64,000 bases of DNA from Zea mays (GCF_902167145.1 NC_050099.1:17250434-17314433); one strand, 5' to 3'. Shown: positions 11,938 to 23,042, counted from the first letter of the stretch. Notes: generated by a model from the sequence alone, not told the origin. Program-made: numbers and translations.

Positions 11938-13195
11938 TGAGAGCACCTAGAGGGGGGGTGAATAGGTGATCCTGTAAAACTTAAACTTATAGCCACAAAA
12001 ACTTGTTAAGTGTTAGCACAATTATTGCCAAGTGGCTAGAGAGGAGTCTCAACAAAACACAGTACCACAAGAGATCAAACACAGAGAGAACACAGTGGTT
12101 TATCCCGTGGTTCGGCCAAGACCAACGCTTGCCTACTCCACGTTGTGGCGTCCCAACGGACGAGGGTTGCAATCAACCCCTCTCAAGCGGTCCAAAGACC
12201 AACTTGAATACCACGGTGTTTTGCTTTGCCTTTCAATATCCCGTTTGCGAGGAATCTCCACAACTTGGAGTCTCTCGCCCTTACACTTAAGATTCACAAA
12301 GAAATACGGAGTAAGGGAGGGAATGAGCAACGCACACAAGACTTCAAAAGATCAGAGCAACACGCACACAAGCAGCAACAAGAGCTCGCAACACAACTCA
12401 AAGAGTTCACAACTCCACAAGAGCTCTATATGCTATCACAATGAAACGAATGCGCGAGATCGATGTCTTGGTGCTTAAGAATGTTGTAGGAATGCTTGGT
12501 GTCTTCCTCCATGCGCCTAGGGGTCCCTTTTATAGCCCCAAGGCAGCTAGGAGCCGTTGAGAACAAATCTGGAAGGCCATCCTTGCCTTCTGTCGTCGGG
12601 CGCACCGGACAGTCTGGTGCACACCGGACACTGTCCGGTGCCCGATTTCTTTCCTTAACAGGCGCAGCCGACCGTTGCCGACCGTTGCAGATCTGGCGCA
12701 CCGGACAGTCCGGTGCACACCAGACAGTCTGGTGCCTCCTTCCGACCGTTGGCCAGACCACGTGTCGCGCGCAGATTCCGCGGCCGACCGTTGGCTCGGC
12801 CGACCGTTGGCTCACCGGACAGTCCGGTGCACACCGGACAGTCCGGTGAATTTTAGCCGTACGCCGTCGGCAAATTCCCGAGAGCGGCGTCTTCAGGTCG
12901 AGGCAGCCTGGCGCATCGGACACTGTCCGGTGCACCACCGGACAGTCCGGTGCCCCAGACCGAAACAACCTGTTGGCTGTACACAGCCAACATTCTCCTT
13001 TTCTTCTTCTCTCTGTTTCTAACACTTAGACAAATATATTAGTACACAAAACCAATGTACTAAGGCTTAGAAACATACCTTTACTTGTGATTTGCACTTT
13101 GTTCATCCATGGGCATAGATTCACATTTAAGCACTTGTGTTGGCACTTAATCACCAAAATACTTAGAAATGGCCCAAAGGCACATTTCCCTTTCA
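11938..13195 (-). repeat. 5' LTR of the minus-strand Sirevirus
   Basis: 1258 bp, almost identical to 4250-5508. Differences include one G in a homopolymer near the left end and altered palindrome copies at about 12610 and 12718-12735, where CCGG has become CTGG or CCAG. Such changes are expected from deamination of methylated cytosine. It ends with the duplication GTACT at 13196-13200. Confidence 0.92.
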
Positions 13196-13200
13196 GTACT

Positions 13201-16144
13201 CTATGTCCCTTCCTTGTGAAGGAATCTTTTTTAAGTTTCTAGACTAGATGAATAGGATGTTCATTGTCACTTCGGTGACAGACAATGTATCATTCAATTT
13301 AGTAATAAATATATTGGTTTCACCGTCTGATGATATATGCTTTATTTACTTTTGTACAATGATGTTGTTAATGTGTTAGACACACCAGAAGACCTTCCAA
13401 CCATCAATGGTAGGAAAAGAAAGAGGAGTAATGGAGAGTCCTCATTGAACTTATGGCACTATCTTTTGGGCTATATTTTGAGGGGGGGAATAGAGTGTCT
13501 CGTTAAGTATGAGATTCTCCATCCCTTAGACTTTACAGGCTTAGAGAAATGTGGAGATTGCATTAAGGGTAAATTTGTGAAGCGGATTATGAAAAATGCT
13601 AATAGTATGAGAGTGTTAAAATATTCATACAGATATATGTGGTTCTTTTCTAGGTTGGACAATAGATGGGTTCGATTAGTTTGTAACCTTAACAAATGAT
13701 TACTTTCCTACAGTTACATTTATCCAATTAATGAAAGATCAAAAGCTTTAGACAAGTTTGAACAGTTCAAGGCTGAGGTAGAAAATCATCACGACATGAA
13801 GATAAAGATAATCTGATTAGATCTTGGGGGAGTATTACAGGTGCCATACTGAGTATGGACAAGTCCCATGTTTTTTGTGAGGTCACTAAAAGAAAATGGC
13901 ATAGTTGCTCGGTATTCGACACCTGGTGAACCACAACAGAATGGGGTAGCCAAAAGGAGAAACATAACACTAATGGACATGGTAAGGAGTATGCTAAGTT
14001 ACTCTAGCTTGCCATTGGGTCAGTGGATGGAGGCTTTAAAACCGCTATCCATATACTCATCAAAGTCAGTACCTAAAACTCCATATGAGTTCTAGATTGG
14101 TAGAAATCTCACGCTCAACTACATCCACATATGGGGTTGTTGAGCAGAAGCTAGAATATTTAATCCTGGACAGGGAAAGGTAGGTGAGAGAACCACTAGT
14201 TGCCATTTTATTAGCTACCCTGAGAGATCGAAGGGTTATAGATTCTACTGTCAAGCCAACCAGACTAAGTTTATAGAATCCAGACATGCCATTTTTCTAG
14301 AGGATGACATGATAAAGGGGAGTAAGGTACTCAGAGAGGATGACCTTTAGGAAAAGAGGACGTATGCCCCGATTCTAATGGTTGAAGACAGTGGTAGTGT
14401 TGTGCTAAGTGAAGCACCATTGCAGGAGCCCCATAACGAACCAAAACTAGAACCTAGTCTAAGACGGTCTCAAAGATCCAGACGACCTGCGATTTCTAAT
14501 GGCTATGAAGTTTACATAAGTGTAGACAGAGAAAGTGATGAGATTTATATGAGTGAGGAAATTGATGCAGAAGGTGATCCCACTACATATGAAGAATCCA
14601 TGAGAAGTGAAAATTCATCCAAATGGGTTTTAGCCATGGAAGATGAATTAGAATCCATGAGATTGAACAAAGTTTGGGACATAGAGATCATTCCCCATGG
14701 AGCCAAAATAATAGTCTATAAGTGGATCTACAAGACCAAGAGTGACTCTAAAGAGAATGTAGAAAGATACAAGGCTAGACCAGTGGCCAAAGGGTTCACA
14801 TAGAGACAGGGGGTTGACTACCATGAAACATTCTCACCTATCTCAACGAAAGATTCATTCAGGATCATTCTGGCATTAATAACCCCTTTTGATCTAGAAC
14901 TCCATCAGATGGATTTGAAGACAATATTCCTAAATGGAGAGTTAGTAGAAAACACATTCATGGCAAAACCAAAGGGTTTTGTCGTGCGTGGTAAAGAACA
15001 TATGGGATGTCACTTAAGAAGGTCCATTTATGGATTATAGCAAGCCTCCAGACAGTGGCATCTCAAGTTTGATCAGACTATCAAAAAGTTTGGTTTCGAG
15101 GAAAATAAGGAAGACAATTGCATTTATGCGAAGTTTAAGAAAGGAAAGTAAATCTTCCTTGTTCTGTATGTTGATGACATACTTTTGGCTAGTAGTGATA
15201 AGGATCTATTGGTGGAAACAAAGAGGTTTCTTTCCTCAAATATTGATATGAAATACATGGGGGAAGCCTCTTATGTTCTAGGAATAGAAATTCACAGAGA
15301 AAGACATAAAGGAGTATTAGGACTCTCACAGAAGTCATACATAGAAAATGTACTAAAGAGGTACAATATGCATCAGTGTAAGGCCTTTCCTGCGCCAATA
15401 GTCGAGGGTGATAAGTTCGGGAATTGTTAGTGCCCCAAGAATCAGTATGAGAAAAACAAGATGAAGTCAGTACTATATGCTTCAGCTATCACAAGCATTA
15501 AGTATGCTCAAGTATGTACTCGCCCTGCCTTAGCATTTACCACCAGGATTATTGAAAGATATCAGAAAAATCCAGTCATGGATCACTGAAAGCAGTCAAG
15601 AAGGATCTGAGGTACCTACAAGGTACTAAAGGTCTCTTGTTAACATACAGAAGATCTAGTTCCTTACAAATAGTTGGCTATGCAGATGCTAACTGAGGAG
15701 GTTGTAGAGATACACTGAAGTCCATTTTAGGGTATGTATTTACACTCTCTAGGGCAGCTATTTGTTGGAAGAGTTACAAACAGACAGCGAGAGCATCGTC
15801 GACAATGCACGTTGAGTTTGTAGCTACGTATGAGGCAACTGGACATGCGATATGGATGAAGAAATTCGTACCCGGATTAAGAGTGGTTGATAACATAGAA
15901 AGACCACTGAGAATTTTATGCAATAATGAGCTAGCAGTATTTTTCTCCTATAACAATAAGTCAAGTGGCGCCCAAGTATGTTGACATTAAGTGTTATATT
16001 GCTAAGGAGAAGATTTAGGATCAAACCATTGAAGTTGAGCATGTTAGAACCCAGTATATGCTAGTGGATCTGCTCACAAAAGGCCTACCACCCAGCGTGT
16101 TTAGACAACATGCAACCGTCATGAGTCTAAGAGAGTGCCTATGA
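13201..16144 (+). pseudogene. pol: Decayed Copia pol: integrase, reverse transcriptase, RNase H
   Basis: This is the right half of the old Copia coding region. The GAG-pre-integrase zinc region is near 13440-13580 (LWHY, then CGDCIKGK). Integrase is near 13870-14095 (EPQQNGVAKRRN), reverse transcriptase begins near 14620 (WVLAMEDELESM) and has YVDDILLASSD near 15165-15200 across a frame change, and RNase H is near 15680-15860 (VGYADAN, then EFVATYEATGHAIW). The last codons give MSLRECL and a stop at 16142-16144. Many stops and at least five frame changes show long decay, consistent with this being the oldest layer here. Confidence 0.85.
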
Positions 16145-16308
16145 TCTTGAACAGATTGCAGCCTAGTAAAGTATCTTTTCGTTCTGAAGCAGGGGAGCAT
16201 GTTGTAGTCAATGCGTGCGGTGATACTTAATCGGTCATTGCCACTTATTGGTCTCTATGTGTAAACTTGTCGAGGGATGGAATCCAGAAAAGTTTGAGTG
16301 TAAGGTAT
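16145..16308 (+). other. 3' tail of the old Copia before the solo LTR
   Basis: Non-coding sequence between the pol stop and the Tekay-like insertion. It continues after the insertion at 19840 with GTAGAGAACAAATGGGAGAT, the polypurine tract. GGTAT at 16304-16308 is the left copy of the insertion duplication. Confidence 0.7.
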
Positions 16309-16839
16309 TGTAGCACCCCAAAAATTCAATTCTAGAAAATTTCTCTCACTCGCTCTAAATTCAAAAGGAATTTTAAATTTCATTCAAAATGTTTGTTTGC
16401 GAGTTGCTCTCAACAAATAAAATATAGTGGTCTATGTTCTCTCCAAAATCCTCCTCAAAATATCCTACAAATATTTCCCTAGTGAGCCCCTCAAATTCTT
16501 TCCAGAAATACTGTCCAAATATTACACCGATATTTCTCCAAACATTTTCCTCCTGAGAAATACCTTCAGAATCTTTTTTAAGTCCCTACAAATATTTTCT
16601 TAATAAGTTTCCTCATGCTCATACGTATACATACGCCTCCGGTGTCGTACAGTGAGCTCTATAAGCTAATTTCACTTATACATGACTAATACATGCTTAT
16701 CTCCCACTAATCCTCGCCTCCTCCCCCTAATCCCTCCACCTTGCCTATAAATAGAGGGGCAAGTGCCTCCCCTCAAGCCACCCCCAAGCCATTTCATGGC
16801 AACTCACTCCCCCACTCCCACACAAGCACAACACAAGCA

Positions 16840-17330
16840 CAAGGATCGTTTGGTCGTTTATTCGATCGTTCGTCCACCTGTTCATGATTTGTTCGTTCGT
16901 CCGATCGTTCGATTGTTCGTCCGTTCGTCCGTCCAAGTAAGCTTTGTTCAACAGTTATACTGTCGAAATTCCGATCGTTCGTTCGTCTGATCATTCATAA
17001 TCCATATTTATTGTTCATCATTCGTTGATAGTCACTATTTATCGTTCATAGTTCGTTCATACGAACTATTCATCGTTCATCGTTCGTTCATACAAAATAT
17101 TCATCGTTCATTGTCACTATTCACCGTTCATCGGATCGTTCATAGTCACTATTCACCGTTCATCGGATCGTTCATAGTCCCTATTCATCGTTCGTTCATA
17201 CGAACTATTCATCATTCATCGTTCGTTCATACGGACTATTCATCGTTCATCGGATTGTTCATAGTCACTATTCATCATTCATCGGATCGCTCATCCTACT
17301 ATTCATCGTTCATCCGAACGCCCAAATATT
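16840..17330 (+). repeat. Degenerate TTCGTTCATCG tandem tract inside the solo LTR
   Basis: About 490 bp built from short words such as TCGTTCGTCCGATCGTTCG and ATTCATCGTTCATCGG, repeated dozens of times with drift. It starts about 90 bp after the first TATA-like box, in what would be the LTR transcript leader. It has no coding meaning. Confidence 0.8.
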
Positions 17331-17426
17331 CAACTGCTCATCCATCATGTTGTCCAGCTCACCTAAGACCCGCCACACTAATATTTCAGTCATACAGACT
17401 CCAGTGACTGTGATTTTTCTTCCAGC

Positions 17427-17509
17427 GAGAACTTCCTGTCTGGTCACCCATCCCAGATTTCTCCAAGTTGAGCACGCTTAACTTTGAGATTCTTTTGAGC
17501 CAGGCTTTC
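17427..17509 (-). repeat. 5S rRNA-like remnant inside the solo LTR
   Basis: The reverse strand reads AGTTAAGCGTGCT and GGATGGGTGACC in the order and about the spacing of box A and box C of plant 5S rRNA genes. GGTCACCCATCC at 17441-17452 and AGCACGCTTAACT at 17471-17483 are the plus-strand forms. The middle is diverged and the 5' half of 5S rRNA is missing, so it is not a functional rRNA gene. 5S-derived sequence in LTRs is known from Cassandra elements; here it lies in a large Gypsy LTR, in antisense. Confidence 0.75.
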
Positions 17510-19864
17510 AAAAAGAAAGGCGAACCATGTTTGTTTGGATACGCCTTCAATCCTATACAACCTAGCCCAAGATATCACAGCCCGCCCGAACCAGAATACC
17601 ACAGTATTCTAGCCATTTGGGTCTCGTCTTACTGTTGTCCCATGTGACACAGTAGGTAGGAACTGTTGCCACCAACATAAACCTCTGCCCAAGAATAGCC
17701 CAGAAATAATTCCTGGCACTCCGCTTTTTTGATTTTCCAAATATCTCTAAATCTTCAAATTCTGGAATATTCCAGGAATATTTCTTTTCCCTTTTTGTTT
17801 TTATCCCTATGATTATAAAATCCAAAACTCCTCCATCCAAACTCAGATTCCAATAATTCTTGTTTCTAAATTCTTATCAAATTATTCCCCATACAACCAT
17901 GTCATCCCTTAAGCATGGTTCATATTACAGAAAACTCAAAAAATAGTCTTGTCCCATATTTTGCCTATAATTTACTTGTTCGGACTAAGCCAAATGATTG
18001 ATTTGCCACTATTCTCACCAACAGTGAACTCTACCGTACTAAACCACATGTACCCAGCTATAAATACACCCAGCTACCATCCCCCTCTCCACACACTTAA
18101 CACCCTCAGCCAAGGCAACCCCCCACTTAGTTACACTGCTCTGCCGGATACACGCCTAGTGTCGTTTCGCCTTCAATCCACCCTTCTGGTAAGCACCTCC
18201 ACTCCACCACCAGTAATATCACAACACCACATGACACAGATTCTGCTCAAGACTCTACCCGTCCATATATCACCATTCTGACCACTATACTAAATATTTA
18301 TTGATATACTTTCTGGTTTGTATATTTGCTTGTTCATGTTGCATAGTTATCGGAGCGTTCATGCCGTCTCGTGAAGGCCAGTTCTGCAAGTCTACGCCAG
18401 ACGGTGGAGCCAGAAGCTAGTTCCGCAAGCTCTGACCCTTTCACCGGTTAAAGCAACATCAAGCTCACTGGATCCCTTTGATGCATAAATTACTTATGCT
18501 TTTCAACCACAACCCTTGGCCTGTTATTTTATGCATTATATGATTTTGATGCTAAGAGAAATGTTAATATGGCCACCCAACCTTAGAACTTTGTCGCAAC
18601 TCATGTTTACACTCCTTGACATATTTGTTACCAAATGATTTGAGAAAAGGTGTGAATTTTTAAAGAAAATGTTTTTCAAAATGGGTATGATGAAGGGTTG
18701 TCACCCTTATCACCTTTGAGCGGGATGATTAGGGACTCCCTGGTTTGGGAGGGCCTTAAGGTGATGGCTCAGCCGGGTTAGATGTGAGCATGAAGGATTG
18801 TCCCTTTCGTTTAAGGACCGGTTTGTCATTCTTCACTGCCTGTACTCTTATCAAGTACAGCCACTTGAGACTGTATGGTCAGTCGCTTGATCCGAACTTA
18901 CACGGTCTGCACCCCAGGGTTATGGTGGCTGGGGAGCACCAGGAGGACAAGGAGTGGGAATGTTTTGTCCTAGTTTGGGCATGGAGGTGGCCTTGTTTCT
19001 TTCGATATAACTGCCAAGATAATGTCATGCAAGGGAAAATAGAGTTTCGGATTTGGGTCTCATTGGCCATGAGATCGCAGAGCCGGACTAGTGGGTAAAG
19101 TGTACACCTCTGCGCAGAGTTTAAAAACCTATTTGAATAGTCTGTGTCCACGGATATGGATGAGTTATGGCTTGGATTTGACAATTAGTGTTTTTTTTCC
19201 AAAAATGCTTTTGAAACATGGTTTTAAAAGGTTCGGTGGTTGAGCCGTGAGCTATGTGTGGACAGGAAGTCATGTAGCTGTTTTTGAAAACGAAAACCGG
19301 TGGGAAACTGCTGAGATACATGAATGGTTTAGTCCAGGGGATTTTGTTCTATATTGAAAAACTTTCTACTCCTTTAGGAGAGGATGTGCTTTGATAAATA
19401 TAAAATGTTTTACAAAATAACCCTGCATCAAAAATTGCTCTTTCTGCAAAATATCCTGAGCTCCACATACTCCATGCATTATATCTGATTTCCCCATTCC
19501 GTGGGTGAAGGTGGGCTGCTAGGTACGTAAGTACTGACTCTTGCTTATTTATTGTTTTTCAGAGAAGGAGATCATTGATCGGGTAAGAGTTACGTCTGTT
19601 CCCAACCATGCCTATGTCTGTTGGGCCGCTGATTTGCTTCAATGCGTATATCAGGCTACTTCAACCCCACTCTGATGATATGTCCCGAGTTGTGGACCAA
19701 CTCTTAATGTTGATCGCCACCTTTATAGGTTTGTCTCGTTCAAGCAGATCTAGAACCATCTGATGTATAAATGTGTTTACTAGCCTCCTCGGACTAGTAA
19801 TTATATCACATTTGAGTCCTAGAGGATTGGGACACTTCAGGTGTGTAGAGAACAAATGGGAGAT

Positions 19865-20424
19865 TGTTAGGGTGTGTCCTATACATGAGCCGATTAACAG
19901 TAACCGGGGTAGGGTTAATCCTAACCATCTAACAATGCCCCTGATCGAGGGGCTATCCTAACCGTTGGTTGCAACCCCCGGGCACAGACGTCTTATAAAT
20001 ATGATTAAGGGACCGATAGGTTTAGCCAACGGTAACGCTGGACCACTAAACCTGATTTGCATTCCCACAGGTCCCCCATCACCTAGGTGTGCGTAGTGAC
20101 GGGAAGAGCTATGATCTATGGCTTATATCCCTGATCTCCCCAACATGAACAGGATCAAAGCCACCTATAGGTCCTAATGGAGGAGGAGATCCACCGTCGA
20201 GCGGCAACAGGAACCAACCACCTCGCCAGGATACACAAGGAGGCAGAGGAGGAGGCGGGTCTACGGTACAAGACACCACCACCATCGTAGGCGCTATGAA
20301 CAACAATGAATATGTCTATCTACAACTCTTAGTAGATTAGATCTACTCATCATCGAGGTTTTCATAGTACGGATTGGTATTCTAGGGGCTCAGGAATTGA
20401 TCCTAGGCACCACAGAATCTAACA
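19865..20424 (+). repeat. 3' LTR of the old Copia
   Basis: Begins TGTTAGGGTG right after the polypurine tract AACAAATGGGAGAT and ends CACCACAGAATCTAACA. It carries TATAAATATG near 19994. About 107 nt at 20219-20325, between GAACCAAC and CTCTTAG, have no counterpart in the 5' LTR. Confidence 0.85.
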
Positions 20425-20816
20425 GTACCTACAAAAAGTTTTATAAGCGCCACATCTATTCCGACATGCTACTTTTATATATCCAAAAAGTATCGCCCTT
20501 ATAGCATCTCCAAGAGCTAAAAATCAGTTTTAATTTAAGGGGCATCTCAAAAAATATTGAGGGTAGATTTTAACCCTTTCTGCAACAGTTCCCTTAAAGG
20601 AACAACATGTAGTCTGGTGTTCATCTAATACCTTTTTTACATTACAGTGCTTTTGGACACGAGTAGCAACAGTTGCGAAGAACTTGCGTTTATCTTTCAT
20701 CGTGGCTTCCTATTTTGCTACTGTGGTCCGCGCATAGCGCACCACCTGTTCTATTAGCTAAATGAATAATCCAATCCAATATATCTAAAACATGCGCGTG
20801 AGGCTCCTGTCTAGAT
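20425..20816. other. Unassigned intergenic segment
   Basis: AT-rich DNA between the old Copia and the PIF/Harbinger element. TAGCATCTCCAAGAGCTAAAA near 20501 resembles ends of grass PIF-type MITEs, but no matching second end or duplication was found. No gene is seen. Confidence 0.4.
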
Positions 20817-21088
20817 TTAGGGCCTGTTTGGCATGGTTCAACTCCAAACTATAGGATGGAATTGAGTGGAGCCAGCCAAACACTCCGTCTTCATATGATT
20901 TTGGACCAGTTCAACTCCATGGAGTTCTTGTAGCTCTAGTTTATTTTGGTGGAGCACCCCTTTCACGGCTCCAAAACTCTTCTAAATGAATCAAGATATG
21001 TAGTTAGAGGGAAATTACCCACCAATGCCATCAGTTACATAAAAACGGTTCGTTGTCTATTTATCCTCCCGTAACCCTTCAACATCTC

Positions 21089-21290
21089 TAGGCGCGTCTT
21101 CTCTCTGTGACACCTTCGTAGGCGTGTCTTCTCTCCACGACGGCGCGAGGCAGCATGCCACCATCCTCCAGGCTGCGGAGCCACGACCCCAAGGCCTACC
21201 TCCGCCATCTCCGCGACACCGCATGCCGCCATCCTCCAGGCTACGTAGCCATGAACACACGGCATGTCTCCGCCATCTCCATGACGTCGT
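21089..21290 (+). repeat. GC-rich tandem duplications inside the PIF element
   Basis: A 30-bp unit (TAGGCGCGTCTTCTCTC at 21089, TAGGCGTGTCTTCTCTC at 21119) is followed by a 68-bp unit repeated at about 21153 and 21221, starting GCATGCCACCATCCTCCAGG and GCATGCCGCCATCCTCCAGG. The long minus- and plus-strand open frames here come from this GC-rich repeat and are not supported as genes. Confidence 0.75.
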
Positions 21291-21420
21291 TCATCCCGCC
21301 GGTGTACGCCATCCCCAAGGTCACAACGCCCTCTTGACCCTGCCCCTTGGTCTACAGATCGTGGCGACGACCCGCCCTCTTCTTGTCCGACAAGAAGGTT
21401 CACCTCGCTCTCTTCCCTCT

Positions 21421-22429
21421 CTGACAGATCGTCCGCAGTTCGATGCACAGAACCTTTTCATATGTGGTGGTTGTGAGTCTAATAGAAGAAGTCAGAACAA
21501 GTTTAAGCACTCTGGCGAAACCATTAGTAAAAAATTTCATGAAGTTCTAGAATGTGTGCTTGCAATGGCCATGGATTATTTGAGACCAACAGATCCTAAT
21601 TTTCGCACTGTGCACAAGAGGATTAGGAAGGATAAGAAAGCATATCCACACTTTAAGGACTGCATTGGTGCTCTTGATGGAACTCATATTCGGGTCACAC
21701 TTGAACAAGTGAGATATATTGGTAAAATAGAGATGGCAACTTAAAATGTGCTTGCGGTTTGTGATTTTGACATGCGATTCACCTATGTGGCTGCGAGTCA
21801 ACCAGGTGCTTTACATGACACAAGTGTACTATACCATGCATTGGAAGCGGATGCAGATATATTCCCACATCCTCCTTTAGGTACTAATTTTCGTAATATA
21901 ATGGATGATCGTTTTTTTCTAATATCATGGATGCCCTTATTCTTATAATTACTTGTTCCATATGTTTAGGCAAGTGCTATGTTGTTGATGCGGGCTATCC
22001 TAATCGTCCAGGATATCTAGCTCCATATAAAGGTGAAAGGTACCATTTACCCGAGTGGCATCGAGGGATGGAACCAAATACTCCTAAATAGAAGTTCAAT
22101 TGAGTTCACTCGTCTATTTGTAATGTCATAGAGCGCTCATTTGGAATGGCAAATCCTTTATAAGATGCCGAGCTATTCCATGCTCACAGAAAAAAATTGT
22201 TGCGGCCACCATGGTTCTTCATAACTTCATACGTGAACATGCAAGCGAGGATGACGATTTTGCTAATTTTGATCACGATCCAAATTTTGTTCCTACTATC
22301 ATAGAAAGGTACAACAAGTATGCGGTATCTCAACATGCCTATGATGGATCAACTTCGGAATCAAGCTTTGTGACCATGGATACGTTTCGTTATAGTTTGG
22401 CTACATCTATTGCCTTAGGGTGGAACTAG
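21421..22429 (+). pseudogene. PIF/Harbinger transposase (DDE_Tnp_4, HARBI1-like), broken
   Basis: The DDE nuclease blocks are visible in order: FKDCIGALDGTHIRV (first D), CDFDMRFTYVAASQPGALHD (second D), VVDAGYPNRPGYLAPYKGER, and NVIERSFG (E), followed by MVLHNFIREHASEDDD. An 89-nt intron (21881-21969, GT-AG) restores the join PPL to GKCYVV. Stops at 21742 and in the segments 22086-22100 and 22158, plus frameshifts around the 22180 A-run, kill it. The N-terminal helix-turn-helix part is missing or unrecognisable. It would have cut and pasted this element and related MITEs. Confidence 0.85.
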
Positions 22430-22736
22430 AAAAAATAATAAACATTTTGTACTACGAGTTATTTGGTTCTAGTCTATGGACATATAATATTTTATATTTC
22501 AAACTTATCTCAATTATCATTTTATCTGCATATACATGACAAAAATATGCATAGAGAAATTAATTTGGTTAAAATAACGTATCACAATTAAATCAAAGGA
22601 CAATCAATCAACCAAGGACAATAATGTCAATGTAGCCTACAAATTCACTTTTTTTGGAGCTAAGAACACCCTACTAGCCAAACATCCAATCTACGCAGCT
22701 CCAACTCCAATTGGAGGTAGTTCAAACAGGACCTTA

Positions 22737-22931
22737 TTGGTGGGTCGGTTTCGGCCCATGAGCTGCATCCGTAAAACCCTAGAACGTGGCCTTAAACCCT
22801 CCTCTTCCAACCCCTTTTTCTCTTCCTCACCAAGAAAGAAAAACAGACACACGTCACTGTTCGCCTTGTCCGGTCGTTTCTGCTCCATTCCTCCTCCTGC
22901 AAGCCGCAAAGGAATCAGGCGGAGTGGCGCG
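22737..22931 (+). promoter_or_regulatory. Proximal promoter and 5' leader of the FAM136A-like gene
   Basis: Between the PIF right end and the ATG lie GGCCCAT (22753-22759, a site II type element) and AAACCCTAG (22774-22782, a telo-box), with a second AAACCCT at 22794-22800. Pyrimidine-rich CTCTTCC runs then lead to the ATG. Site II plus telo-box pairs are typical of plant genes for ribosomal and mitochondrial proteins expressed in dividing cells. No clear TATA box is seen, also typical of that class. The regulatory role is inferred from motifs only. Confidence 0.6.
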
Positions 22932-23042
22932 ATGGGAGAGCAGGTCGTGACGGAGCAGATCCAGCGGAAGCTGGAGGAGGTCAACGCTACCGTCCAACAG
23001 CACCTCGCGGGTGTCCAGGACCACATCAACTTCACCATGCAG
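22932..23042 (+). CDS. FAM136A-like gene, exon 1 (37 codons)
   Basis: The ATG is the first in the transcript after the promoter motifs, in the good context GGCGCGATGG. The exon ends ACCATGCAG before GTAAGAGG. It encodes the N-terminal amphipathic helix. Confidence 0.88.

Larger units (their letters stand above)
4250..13195 (-). mobile_element. Sirevirus (Opie/Ji-type Copia), minus strand
   Basis: The element is 8946 bp, bounded by near-identical LTRs of 1259 and 1258 bp and by the 5-bp duplication GTACT (4245-4249 and 13196-13200). On the minus strand the order is LTR, primer binding site, gag, pol, a 3' region with several polypurine tracts, LTR. That is Copia order, with protease and integrase before reverse transcriptase. 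Internal palindromes in the LTRs and multiple polypurine tracts are Sirevirus traits. Gag and pol have only three in-frame stops and no obvious frameshift, so the insertion is recent but no longer makes full proteins. Confidence 0.95.
16309..19839 (+). mobile_element. Tekay-like Gypsy solo LTR, about 3.5 kb
   Basis: Starts TGTAGCACCCC and ends ATTGGGACACTTCA, flanked by GGTAT (16304-16308) and GGTGT (19840-19844), a 5-bp duplication with one change. No gag, pol, primer site or second LTR is present, and old Copia sequence flanks both sides, so this is a solo LTR left by recombination. Promoter-like boxes are CCTATAAATAGAGG (about 16743) and AGCTATAAATACACC (about 18058). The 3.5 kb length and sequence such as GTACACCTCTGCGCAGAGTT near 19104 resemble maize Tekay/Prem1-type LTRs; this family name is from memory. 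Confidence 0.82.
1176..20424 (+). mobile_element. Old Copia LTR retrotransposon carrying two later insertions
   Basis: The order on the plus strand is 5' LTR (about 1176-1573), primer binding site, long leader, gag and protease, integrase, reverse transcriptase, RNase H, polypurine tract and 3' LTR (19865-20424). A Sirevirus (4250-13195) splits the protease region and a Tekay-like solo LTR (16309-19839) sits just before the polypurine tract. Removing both leaves about 6.8 kb. The coding part is full of stops and frameshifts, so it cannot move by itself. No clean 5-bp duplication is visible: GTACC follows the 3' LTR, but the 5' LTR start is too diverged to place exactly. Confidence 0.8.
20820..22733 (+). 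mobile_element. PIF/Harbinger DNA transposon, decayed, 1.9 kb
   Basis: The left end starts GGGCCTGTTTGGC and the reverse complement of the right end starts GGTCCTGTTTGAAC. Both arms contain AACTCCAA-type sequence. TTA flanks the element at 20817-20819 and 22734-22736. It carries the remains of a DDE transposase (21421-22429) but no ORF1 partner was seen, so it is a deletion derivative. It ends 198 bp before the start codon of the FAM136A-like gene, that is, within that gene's promoter region. Confidence 0.88.

Noticed and set aside
17427..17509. Functional 5S rRNA gene
   Set aside because: Only the promoter half is recognisable, the middle is diverged and the 5' half is missing.
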